Assembly (NCBI GenBank): GCA_027080755.1
Contig: JALWQC010000261.1
Location: 1 to 5,583, forward strand
Origin: Paracoccaceae bacterium
GTDB taxonomy: Bacteria; Pseudomonadota; Alphaproteobacteria; Rhodobacterales; Rhodobacteraceae
DNA length: 5,583 nucleotides
Direction: 5' to 3'
Position 1 is the first letter of the stretch; the number at the start of each line of letters is the position of its first letter. A program made the translations under genes and the position numbers. The notes below the pieces were generated by a model. The model was not told where the DNA came from. It ran no database searches and saw only the letters and a list, made by a program, of their open reading frames with translations. Shown here one piece after another: positions 1 to 5,583 of this stretch.

Positions 1-1144
1 TTTCCACCCAGTCGCGCAGCTTTTGCGTGGAACTGTCGGACAGCCGCCCCGCATCGGCCAGCACAATCACATCCGGCGCGGCCAGCAGGCTTTCGGCGAT
101 ATCGCCATGGATCAGCACGGCGTCCGGCTCCAGCGCCTTTTGCAGATAGAACAATGGCGAGACAAGCCGCGGCCCCTCGATGCTGCGCGGACCGATCAGG
201 GCCACCTTGCGCCGCCGCAGATCCGACCCCCCAAGCACCAGCGCCCCGGCAGAACGTTCACCGGCAATGCGCACACTGCTGACCCGGTTGGCCAGCTCCA
301 GCGGCAGATCGAAGGTGACAGCGCTGCGCCCCCCCGCGATCTGCACCTGTTTTTGCGCCAGCGTCACATAAGCCCCGTTCGGGGCCTTGCCCGAAAGTTT
401 CAACACCACCGTGCGGGCTGCGCTGTCGGGCAGGGCCAGAACCGCCGTCCCCAACTGCCCGTCCCGCAGACCAAGCGGCGCCAGTGCCAGCGGCTCATGG
501 CCGGTTGTGCGGATCTGCACCGCCCCGTGTGCCGCCAGAACGCCCGCCAGTTCCGCACCACCCTTTGCGCCATCCGCCAGACCGTCGCTTAGCCACCAGC
601 TATCGAATTTTTCACCGGTTTGCGACAGCCAGTTTGCCAGCGCCCCGCGATCCGGCGCCCAGGGGCGCGGGGCCAGTCCGCGCAGATCCCCCAGCGCCTT
701 GCCCGCAGTTCCGAACAGCAGGCCATCGCCCTGCGGCACCCCTTCGGCGATGGAAACAAAGGCCACCGGCCGCCCCGAAACGCCCGCCTGTTCCAGCGTT
801 GCCTGCACCGCCGCCACCCGCGTTGACCAGTCCGGCGCGCTGGCCCAGCCGCCATCCATCAGCACCAGCAACGGGCCGTTTCCCGACAGCGTGCGTTGCG
901 GGTTTTGCACCGGATCCGCAAAGGCCAGTATCGCGGCCCCGAGGGCAAACATCCGCAGCACCAGCAACCAGAACGGCATGCGTTCGGGCGTTTCTTCCCG
1001 TGCATTCAGCCCCAGCAACAGCCGCACAGCCGGAAATTTCAGATGCCTCGCCGCCGGCGGCACGGCGCGCAACAGCCACCACAAAAACGGCAGCGCCAGC
1101 AAGCCCCACAGGACGGCCGGGGACAGGAAGACCAGCCCGCTCAT
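1..1144 (-). CDS. BatA-like/DUF4159 membrane protein, N-terminal part (C-terminus outside window)
   Basis: This is the third gene of the MoxR operon. Its reading frame is open from the ATG at 1144 to the left window edge, giving 381 visible residues. Homologues that I recall from Rhodobacterales are roughly 900 residues, so more than half is missing, including the DUF4159 domain expected at the C-terminus. The N-terminus has the BatA-type double membrane anchor: hydrophobic segments at about residues 4-27 and 57-76, joined by a short loop containing FPAVRLLLGL. A degenerate von Willebrand A-like domain follows, with LLVLMDGGWAS at 92-102 and WLSDGL at 184-189. A segment at about 357-367 (PDVIVLADAGR) resembles the amidotransferase-like fold usual in this family. 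The ATG overlaps the DUF58 stop (ATGA) and has no strong Shine-Dalgarno, which suggests translational coupling. The likely role is membrane anchor or partner of the MoxR/DUF58 complex; the substrate is unknown. Confidence 0.88.
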   Translation of the reverse strand, partial: MSGLVFLSPAVLWGLLALPFLWWLLRAVPPAARHLKFPAVRLLLGLNAREETPERMPFWLLVLRMFALGAAILAFADPVQNPQRTLSGNGPLLVLMDGGWASAPDWSTRVAAVQATLEQAGVSGRPVAFVSIAEGVPQGDGLLFGTAGKALGDLRGLAPRPWAPDRGALANWLSQTGEKFDSWWLSDGLADGAKGGAELAGVLAAHGAVQIRTTGHEPLALAPLGLRDGQLGTAVLALPDSAARTVVLKLSGKAPNGAYVTLAQKQVQIAGGRSAVTFDLPLELANRVSSVRIAGERSAGALVLGGSDLRRRKVALIGPRSIEGPRLVSPLFYLQKALEPDAVLIHGDIAESLLAAPDVIVLADAGRLSDSSTQKLRDWVE

Positions 1145-2025
1145 CCTGTTGGTCCGATCGCGGAATAGATGGCCAGCAGCGCCGCCTGCGCGCTTTGCCC
1201 GGTGTCATGGGACAAAAAATGCCAGCCGGCCGCGCGGGCAAATTCGCGCAGCTTTTCCCGCCGTTCCGCCAGCCGCGCCCGATAGGCCGGTTGCAGGGCC
1301 GAGGCGCGGCGCGTCTCGAAAGACAGACCACCGCCCATGCTTTCAAACACAATGCGCCCGTCGAAGGGGAAGCTTTCCTCGCTCGGGTCCAGAACCTGCA
1401 CCAGCAGGCCGCGCCCGTCATTACGCAAGGCCGACAAGGCCGGAAAAACCGCGTCTTCCGGCCCCAGAAAATCGGAAAACAGCACAGTTTGCGCCGGATC
1501 GAGGGGGCCGAAATCCGGCGCAATGCCGTATTCCGGCGCCGCAGCGGGGGGCGAGGCCAGAACCTGCGTGATCCGCTCCATCTGGCGCGGGCCGTGGCGC
1601 GGGGTTGCCGCCAGTGTCGCCGGAAGCGCCGTGCGTTCCCCGCCCCGATCCAGCAACAGCGCCAGCGCCAGCGTCAGCAACCGCGCCCGATCCCCCTTGC
1701 TTTCGCCCGCCAGCGGCGAGGCATAGGCCATCGACAGGGACGTATCGGCCCAAAGGGCGACGGTGTGCGCGGCCTCCCATTCACGCTCGCGGATATAAAC
1801 ACTGTCCGAACGGGCAGAGCGGCGCCAGTCCACAGCGCCCAGCGCATCCCCCTGCAAGGCCTGCCGGTATTGCCAGAACTGTTCCCCCGGTCCCGCCCGC
1901 CGCCGGCCATGCACCCCCGTCGAGACACCAGCCGCCAGCCGTTCGGCGGCCAGCAACAGGGGTGGAAGGGCCGTTGCCAGCCCCTGCGCACGGGGGCGCA
2001 AATGCTGCGGGGCGGGTTGGGTCAA
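1141..2025 (-). CDS. DUF58 domain protein (vWA-like MoxR partner), TTG start
   Basis: This 294-residue protein is the second gene of the MoxR operon and has the normal length for its family. The DUF58 signature lies at about residues 40-84: GRRRAGPGEQFWQYR, then GD, then VDWRRSARSD and an IREREWE stretch. A von Willebrand A-like fold follows, with an intact metal-site (MIDAS) motif DTSLS at 94-98 and a second acidic motif LFSDFLG at 182-188. There is no obvious signal peptide or membrane segment, so it is probably cytoplasmic and works with the MoxR ATPase. I place the start at TTG 2025. It overlaps the moxR stop (TTGA), has GGAGG seven bases upstream, and gives an N-terminus (MTQPAPQHLRPRAQ) like those of family members. 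A longer in-frame reading exists to 2250, but it lies inside moxR and does not look like protein. The 3' end overlaps the next gene by 4 nt. Confidence 0.9.
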   Translation of the reverse strand: MTQPAPQHLRPRAQGLATALPPLLLAAERLAAGVSTGVHGRRRAGPGEQFWQYRQALQGDALGAVDWRRSARSDSVYIREREWEAAHTVALWADTSLSMAYASPLAGESKGDRARLLTLALALLLDRGGERTALPATLAATPRHGPRQMERITQVLASPPAAAPEYGIAPDFGPLDPAQTVLFSDFLGPEDAVFPALSALRNDGRGLLVQVLDPSEESFPFDGRIVFESMGGGLSFETRRASALQPAYRARLAERREKLREFARAAGWHFLSHDTGQSAQAALLAIYSAIGPTG

Positions 2026-3011
2026 ACGGCGCCCTCCGCCCCGATGATGCGGGCAACGAGGGTGTCGATAACGTCGTCCACCGTCACCCCTTCGGCGCGC
2101 GCGGCAAAGCCAAGCGCCATGCGGTGTTTCAAAACCGGATGCGCTAGGGCTGCCACATCCGGCAACCCCGGGGCAAAGCGCCCGTCCAGCAAGGCCCGCG
2201 CCCGCACCGCCAGCGACAAGGCCTGTGCCGCACGCGGCCCCGGCCCCCAACTGACCGTGCGCCGCACAAGTTCATCGGCGTTGTCATCCGGCCGCGCTGC
2301 CCGCACCAGATCCAGAATGGCCTCCAGAATACTGTCGCCCAGCGGCATCCGGCGCACGGCCTCTTGTGCCGTGATCAGGCCGGTGCCATCCAGAACCGGT
2401 GCGACGGGGATATCCGCGACTCCGGTGGTGGCCAGCAGGATTTCCCGTTCCGCCGCCCGCCCGGGATAGGGGACGTCGACCTGCAACAAAAAGCGGTCCA
2501 GCTGCGCCTCGGGCAGGGGGTAGGTGCCTTCCTGTTCTATCGGGTTTTGCGTCGCCAGCACATGAAACGGCACGGGCAAATCACGGCGCTGGCCGGCCAC
2601 GGTGACGTGATGTTCCTGCATCGCCTGCAACAGCGCCGACTGCGTGCGCGGGCTGGCGCGGTTGATCTCGTCCGCCAGCAGCAACTGGCAGAACACAGGC
2701 CCCTCGATAAAACGGAACGCGCGCCGCCCGTCCTCCGAGGTTTCCAGAACCTCCGCCCCCAGAATATCCGCCGGCATCAGATCGGGCGTGAACTGCACGC
2801 GCCCCGATTGCAGGCCAAGGACGGTTCCGGTTGCCTCTACCAGACGGGTTTTCGCCAGCCCCGGCGCCCCGACCAGCAGCCCGTGCCCGCCCGACAGAAT
2901 GGCAACAAAGGTTTCCTCTACCACCCGTTCCTGCCCGATAACCCGCCGCGACACCATCGCGCGCGCTTCGCCCAGACGGTCCGCGATGTTTTCGAATTCG
3001 GTTATGTCCAT
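2022..3011 (-). CDS. MoxR-family AAA+ ATPase
   Basis: This 329-residue protein has the full length and all the hallmarks of the MoxR family. Walker A is GAPGLAKT at 48-55 and Walker B is LLLADE at 110-115, continuing into the family motif INRASPRTQSALLQAMQE. Sensor 1 is LATQNPIEQEGTYPLPEAQLDRF around 152-174, with Asn156. A sensor-2-like stretch, WGPGPRAAQAL, lies in the C-terminal lid. MoxR ATPases use ATP hydrolysis to remodel or mature client proteins together with vWA-domain partners, here the next two genes. I chose the ATG at 3011 because GAGG lies five bases upstream and because MDITEFENIADRLGEAR matches family N-termini. An in-frame ATG at 3059 would add 16 unconvincing residues and use most of the divergent spacer. 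This is the first gene of the operon. The client of this complex cannot be told from the sequence. Confidence 0.95.
   Translation of the reverse strand: MDITEFENIADRLGEARAMVSRRVIGQERVVEETFVAILSGGHGLLVGAPGLAKTRLVEATGTVLGLQSGRVQFTPDLMPADILGAEVLETSEDGRRAFRFIEGPVFCQLLLADEINRASPRTQSALLQAMQEHHVTVAGQRRDLPVPFHVLATQNPIEQEGTYPLPEAQLDRFLLQVDVPYPGRAAEREILLATTGVADIPVAPVLDGTGLITAQEAVRRMPLGDSILEAILDLVRAARPDDNADELVRRTVSWGPGPRAAQALSLAVRARALLDGRFAPGLPDVAALAHPVLKHRMALGFAARAEGVTVDDVIDTLVARIIGAEGAV
2033..2037 (-). promoter_or_regulatory. Ribosome binding site deciding the DUF58 TTG start
   Basis: On the minus strand GGAGG is followed by a 7-base spacer (GCGCCGT) and then TTG at 2025. The TTG shares bases with the moxR stop codon (TTGA). 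Consensus sequence and ideal spacing make this rare start the best choice, and no in-frame ATG fits nearby. Because the site lies inside the moxR coding sequence, ribosomes finishing moxR would be well placed to reinitiate here. Confidence 0.8.
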
Positions 3012-3098
3012 GCCTGCCTCATAAAATTGCCCCGCCCGATTGTAACCGCATTGAACCATGCTTACCTACCTGCACACAAGAACAGAACGGCCAATTCC
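3012..3098. promoter_or_regulatory. Divergent intergenic spacer between the MoxR operon and the DUF1285 gene
   Basis: This 87-bp gap between two divergent starts must hold the DUF1285 promoter and probably that of the MoxR operon. It is more AT-rich than the flanking genes. On the minus strand TACAAT (3044-3039) is a fair -10 candidate about 28 bases before the moxR ATG, but I see no good -35 at the right distance. On the plus strand TTGTAA (3040-3045), followed 17 bases later by TACCTA, is only a weak match. No clear operator palindrome is visible. The presence of promoters is inferred from the gene layout; the exact boxes are guesses. Confidence 0.45.
3017..3020 (-). promoter_or_regulatory. 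Ribosome binding site of the MoxR gene
   Basis: On the minus strand GAGG is followed by five bases (CAGGC) and the ATG at 3011. This favours the 3011 start over the upstream in-frame ATG at 3059. Confidence 0.65.
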
Positions 3099-3686
3099 AT
3101 GTCCAGACCCGACCAAAATTCCGTTACCGCCGACAGCCTTGCCGCTGCCGCCGTCAAACATGCAAAGAACAAGGGGCCGGCACCGGTGCATTTGTGGAAC
3201 CCGCCTTTTTGCGGTGATCTGGATATGCGCATCGCCCGGGACGGGACATGGTTTTACCTTGGCACACCGATCGGGCGCAAACCGCTGGTGAAACTGTTTT
3301 CGTCCATCCTGCGCCGTGACGGGGATGCCTATTTTCTGGTTACGCCGGTCGAAAAGGTCGGCATAACGGTCGAGGACGCCCCCTTCGTTGCCGTGGATTT
3401 TCAGGTAGAGGGCAGCGGCAAGGCCCAGCAGATCACCTTTACCACCAATGTTGACGAGACCGTCCCCCTCGGGCCAAACCACCCCTTCCGGCTGGAGCGC
3501 GACCCCGAAACGGGCGAGCCTTCGCCCTATGTTCTGGTGCGCGATAACCTGGAGGCCCTGATAGACCGCAAAAGCTTCTACCGGCTGGTGGATCTGGGCG
3601 AGGCCGGAAAATTCGAGGGCGAGGACTGGTTCGGCGTCTGGTCCGGCGGGAAATTTTTCCCCTTTATCCGCATCAGCGAATTGTAG
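3099..3686 (+). CDS. DUF1285 family protein
   Basis: This 195-residue protein belongs to the DUF1285 family (PF06938). Family structures, including as I recall one from the Roseobacter-group species Ruegeria pomeroyi, show a new fold with no established biochemical role. Recognisable conserved stretches are PVHLWNPPFCGDLDMRIARDG at about 29-49, WFYLGTPIGRKPLVKLFSSILRRD at 51-74, YFLVTPVEKVGITVEDAPFVAV at 78-99, and a C-terminal WFGVWSGGKFFPF near 177-189. There is no signal peptide or membrane segment, so it is probably cytoplasmic. I use the ATG at 3099 because the conserved part begins shortly after it. The frame is open far upstream, but that reading is antisense to moxR. The Shine-Dalgarno is poor. 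It is divergent from the MoxR operon, a neighbourhood I recall from related genomes, and its last 14 bp overlap the end of the phosphatase gene. The molecular function is unknown. Confidence 0.92.
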   Translation: MSRPDQNSVTADSLAAAAVKHAKNKGPAPVHLWNPPFCGDLDMRIARDGTWFYLGTPIGRKPLVKLFSSILRRDGDAYFLVTPVEKVGITVEDAPFVAVDFQVEGSGKAQQITFTTNVDETVPLGPNHPFRLERDPETGEPSPYVLVRDNLEALIDRKSFYRLVDLGEAGKFEGEDWFGVWSGGKFFPFIRISEL

Positions 3687-4131
3687 CGGCAAAATCCGTC
3701 AGGAAATCCAGCTGCCCCTGCGTTTCTATCCACCCGGGATTGCGGGCGCGGATGAATTTCACGGCCTCGTCCGCACCCATACCCCTGTGGATCATCTGGG
3801 CCGCCAGCATGGTGCCCGTGCGCCCCTTTCCGGCCCGACAATGGTAAGCGACCGCCTCGCCACGATCCAGAACCGTTTCCACACGGGCGCAGGTTGCACG
3901 GGCCTGCGCGATGGCGGGCGGGGAAAAATCGGGGACGGGCATATACCAGGAAACCATACCGGCCGCCTCTATTGCCGCGACATCGGGGGGCGTTTCCGCC
4001 GTCAAACAGACAACCAGCCGCACCCCCGAGCGCGCCAAAGCCTCCAGCCCCGCGACAGGGCGCGCCATTCCCGCCAGACGCCCCGGCAACAACCATGTAA
4101 AATTATCGGGAAGCGCGCCGGCGTTCTGCAT
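3673..4131 (-). CDS. VHZ/DUSP23-like Cys-based dual-specificity phosphatase
   Basis: This compact 152-residue phosphatase has the Cys-based PTP signature HCRAGKGRTG at 97-106, with nucleophile Cys98 and phosphate-binding Arg104. The likely general acid is Asp68, in the loop MPVPDFSPP. Its order and spacing closely follow human DUSP23/VHZ as I remember it: NFTWLLPGRLAGMARP (10-25), CLTAETPP, PDFSPP, GEAVAYHC, GRTGTMLA, and a C-terminal PGWIETQGQLDF. The P-loop lysine and arginine (Arg99, Lys102) recall the basic loop of PTEN (HCKAGKGRTG), so phosphoprotein, phosphoinositide-like or sugar-phosphate substrates are all possible. No signal peptide is visible, so it is probably cytosolic. I place the start at ATG 4131 because AAGGA lies seven bases upstream and the length then matches VHZ. 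A TTG at 4167 and an ATG at 4137 are poorer choices. It lies 66 bp downstream of the glycosyltransferase gene on the same strand, possibly in one transcript, and converges on DUF1285. Confidence 0.9.
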   Translation of the reverse strand: MQNAGALPDNFTWLLPGRLAGMARPVAGLEALARSGVRLVVCLTAETPPDVAAIEAAGMVSWYMPVPDFSPPAIAQARATCARVETVLDRGEAVAYHCRAGKGRTGTMLAAQMIHRGMGADEAVKFIRARNPGWIETQGQLDFLTDFAATIR

Positions 4132-4197
4132 GACCATATCCTTGCACCCATATTGCCGCACTGACAAACAGGCCCCCGTTATCCGGCCCGCCTGAAA
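4132..4197 (-). other. Short spacer between the fusion gene and the phosphatase gene
   Basis: This 66-bp same-strand gap holds the phosphatase ribosome binding site and an imperfect GC-rich inverted repeat (4169-4173 with 4190-4194, loop 16 nt). I see no strong terminator or promoter, so readthrough from the fusion gene into the phosphatase gene is plausible but unproven. Confidence 0.5.
4139..4143 (-). promoter_or_regulatory. Ribosome binding site of the phosphatase gene
   Basis: AAGGA on the minus strand is followed by seven bases (TATGGTC) and ATG 4131. The same motif lies only one base before the in-frame ATG at 4137, which is too close. The site therefore fixes the start at 4131 and argues against the TTG at 4167. 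Confidence 0.7.
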
Positions 4198-5583
4198 CTA
4201 CCAGCACTCTTTCATAATCCACTCGCGCCGCTCGACGAACAACGGCAAATCAACGATACGGGCAATCGTGGCCGCGTGGCGCTCCTGCGCCAGCTTGTGC
4301 AACCTTGCCAGCTCCGCATCCGCAAAAAGCGCATCGAGTTCACGCCGGAAGCCTTCCTGCTGGCGCTCGAAGGTGCTGCTTGCCACTTCATTTCTGTTAC
4401 GCGAACGCCAATAGCGGTGTGAAACCATCTTGTCTTTGACAACCACATCGCCACGGAACATCTTGGCCAGATATGATTCAAGAGAGCGGAGGGGGAAGTG
4501 GTCCAGCGTAACCAGATCATACTTTCCGCGACAATCCCCGCCATTCTGCGTCGGATCCTCGATAAAGCTCGTATCGACATTTCCAGAGCCATCAAGCCAA
4601 CGGGCATCAGGGGTCGTGTCGGGACGATGGTTGCGAATTCCCAATATTTTATCACTTAACCGGACTATGGATTTTACGCCGCGCCGAGCCTTCCATTTCC
4701 CCGGGCGCTCGCTTTGATGCAGCGGGAACAACTCCGTTACCAACCCCTCCTCGAAGCTGATTTTTCTGTTACTTCCGTGGTTCAGCTCGAACATGGACAG
4801 CACGTCAAAGGGACCGGCTGTCTTCAGCAGGTCTGAAAGTTGTCCGTTTCCGGGCTTTATGTTGATAAATTCGTCAACATCCATGGATATCACGAAATCG
4901 GTTTCTGCGAATTCCCGCATGTAATGCAGATAATTCAATGCGCACGGCTGGAAATGGGTCGAGCCGCTGGCGATTGCGGGGTTGGGCAAATGCCGGACAA
5001 TGCCCAGATCCTCCAGCCGGTTCAGGATCAGGTCGGTACCGTCGGAACAATCATTGGTAAACACAATGAAATCCGTGATCCCGATCGACTTGTGCCAGGC
5101 AATCCATTCCAGAATAAACGGGCCTTCGTCCTTCATGCAGGTCACGACAAGAACCGCGGGATCAACATCATTCCACGGCCGGTATTTGCGTTCCGGCATC
5201 AGGCTCTGCGGCACGGTTTCCGCTGTTTTTTCTTCAAGCTTCCGCTCGAAGGTCCTGACCGTCGAGGGTTTCTTGACCGGTACCAGAAACAGCCCGTGCT
5301 TTTCCAGCACCTTGAAGATTTCCGCTACACCTTCGTCACCATAAATTTTCGGGTGGGTTTCCAGAATAATATTACGGACACCGGATAGATCAACACCGTC
5401 AAACAGTCCCAGTTCCGCCCCCTCGATATCACAAACAATTACCGTGGGGTTCACTTCTGCCACCAATTCGGAAATATCGAAATTCGGCAGGCTTTCCTTT
5501 CGGATATACGGGCGGGATTCGCCCTCCATTGACGAGGCCCAGAAATCGGCCCGGATGAAAAACTCCATATCTTTACCAGCCGC
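4198..5583 (-). CDS. FkbM-type methyltransferase / family-2-like glycosyltransferase fusion, 5' end outside window
   Basis: The frame is open from the right window edge to the TAG at 4198, giving 461 visible residues. The first in-window ATG (5568) is probably internal, because the sequence begins in the middle of a FkbM methyltransferase fold. Numbered from that Met, residues 1-95 are the C-terminal half of FkbM, with FFIRADFWASSME at 3-15 and the hallmark CDIEGAELGLF at 46-56. After a charged linker (about 98-137) comes a glycosyltransferase domain. It carries VVTCMKDEGPFILEWIAWHKSIG (141-163), the nucleotide-site-like NDCSDGTD (172-179), and the metal-binding DVDEF (230-234) in the context VISMDVDEFI. 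A charged helical tail ends the protein. It probably transfers sugars and methylates glycans of the cell surface or exopolysaccharide, in the cytoplasm or at the inner membrane; no membrane segment is visible. GC is clearly lower than in the MoxR operon. Acceptor and donor are unknown. Confidence 0.88.
   Translation of the reverse strand, partial: AAGKDMEFFIRADFWASSMEGESRPYIRKESLPNFDISELVAEVNPTVIVCDIEGAELGLFDGVDLSGVRNIILETHPKIYGDEGVAEIFKVLEKHGLFLVPVKKPSTVRTFERKLEEKTAETVPQSLMPERKYRPWNDVDPAVLVVTCMKDEGPFILEWIAWHKSIGITDFIVFTNDCSDGTDLILNRLEDLGIVRHLPNPAIASGSTHFQPCALNYLHYMREFAETDFVISMDVDEFINIKPGNGQLSDLLKTAGPFDVLSMFELNHGSNRKISFEEGLVTELFPLHQSERPGKWKARRGVKSIVRLSDKILGIRNHRPDTTPDARWLDGSGNVDTSFIEDPTQNGGDCRGKYDLVTLDHFPLRSLESYLAKMFRGDVVVKDKMVSHRYWRSRNRNEVASSTFERQQEGFRRELDALFADAELARLHKLAQERHAATIARIVDLPLFVERREWIMKECW

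Noticed and set aside
589..1523. Gly/Ala/Arg-rich minus-strand frames within the BatA-like and DUF58 genes
   Set aside because: They are out-of-frame shadows of the real genes, low in complexity and without their own ribosome binding sites.
484..2469. Very long plus-strand open frame (661 codons) antisense to the MoxR operon
   Set aside because: It is rich in Arg, Pro, Ala and Gln with no recognisable domain, and it runs across three well-supported genes. In DNA of about 75% GC such antisense frames stay open by chance because stop codons are AT-rich.
3012..3059. Longer MoxR N-terminus from the ATG at 3059
   Set aside because: The 16 extra residues do not look like the family, and the ATG at 3011 has a GAGG site five bases upstream.
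2364..3098. In-frame upstream extension of the DUF1285 gene by 245 codons
   Set aside because: The extension is antisense to moxR, has no family similarity, and recognisable DUF1285 sequence starts soon after the ATG at 3099.
4132..4167. TTG start at 4167 for the phosphatase
   Set aside because: The ATG at 4131 has AAGGA at ideal spacing and gives the length and N-terminus of VHZ-like proteins.
4169..4194. Inverted repeat CAGGC/GCCTG as a terminator after the fusion gene
   Set aside because: The stem is only 5 bp with a 16-nt loop, and no run of T follows. It could arise by chance in GC-rich DNA.
5566..5568. ATG at 5568 as the true start of the fusion gene
   Set aside because: The frame stays open to the window edge, and the sequence begins mid-way through a FkbM domain, so the start must lie outside the window.

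Overview
The window looks like chromosomal DNA from a Rhodobacterales (Roseobacter-group) alphaproteobacterium. The basis is the gene set (MoxR ATPase, DUF58 protein and BatA/DUF4159 membrane protein divergent from a DUF1285 gene), protein sequences that read like that order, and high GC. This is recognition from memory, not a search.

Layout. Positions 1-3011 hold a tightly packed minus-strand operon. In transcription order it is a MoxR-type AAA+ ATPase (3011-2022), a DUF58 von Willebrand-like protein (2025-1141) and a large membrane-anchored BatA/DUF4159 protein (from 1144, running off the left edge). Both junctions are 4-nt stop/start overlaps, and the middle gene starts at a TTG with a very good ribosome binding site. 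An 87-bp divergent spacer (3012-3098) separates the operon from a plus-strand DUF1285 gene (3099-3686). That gene collides tail to tail, with a 14-bp overlap, with a minus-strand Cys-based dual-specificity phosphatase (4131-3673). The phosphatase resembles eukaryotic VHZ/DUSP23 and has a PTEN-like basic P-loop. Upstream of it, 66 bp away on the same strand, is the 3' part of a long gene (running off the right edge to 4198). It encodes the C-terminal half of a FkbM-type methyltransferase domain fused to a family-2-like glycosyltransferase.

How the genes may work together. MoxR ATPases with DUF58/vWA partners are thought to act as chaperone-like systems that mature or remodel envelope proteins or metalloenzymes. 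The BatA-like protein would supply the membrane anchor. The FkbM-glycosyltransferase protein suggests surface glycan or exopolysaccharide modification. The phosphatase may be co-transcribed with it, but its substrate is unknown.

Composition falls from left to right. Single 60-base lines that I counted by hand gave about 75-77% GC in the MoxR/DUF58 genes, about 62-63% in DUF1285 and the phosphatase, and about 52-53% in the glycosyltransferase gene. The right end may therefore be a more recently acquired accessory segment. I found no RNA genes, CRISPR arrays, insertion sequences or attachment sites, and I do not see convincing evidence of a wholly new system. The phosphatase and the fusion protein are the parts most worth follow-up.
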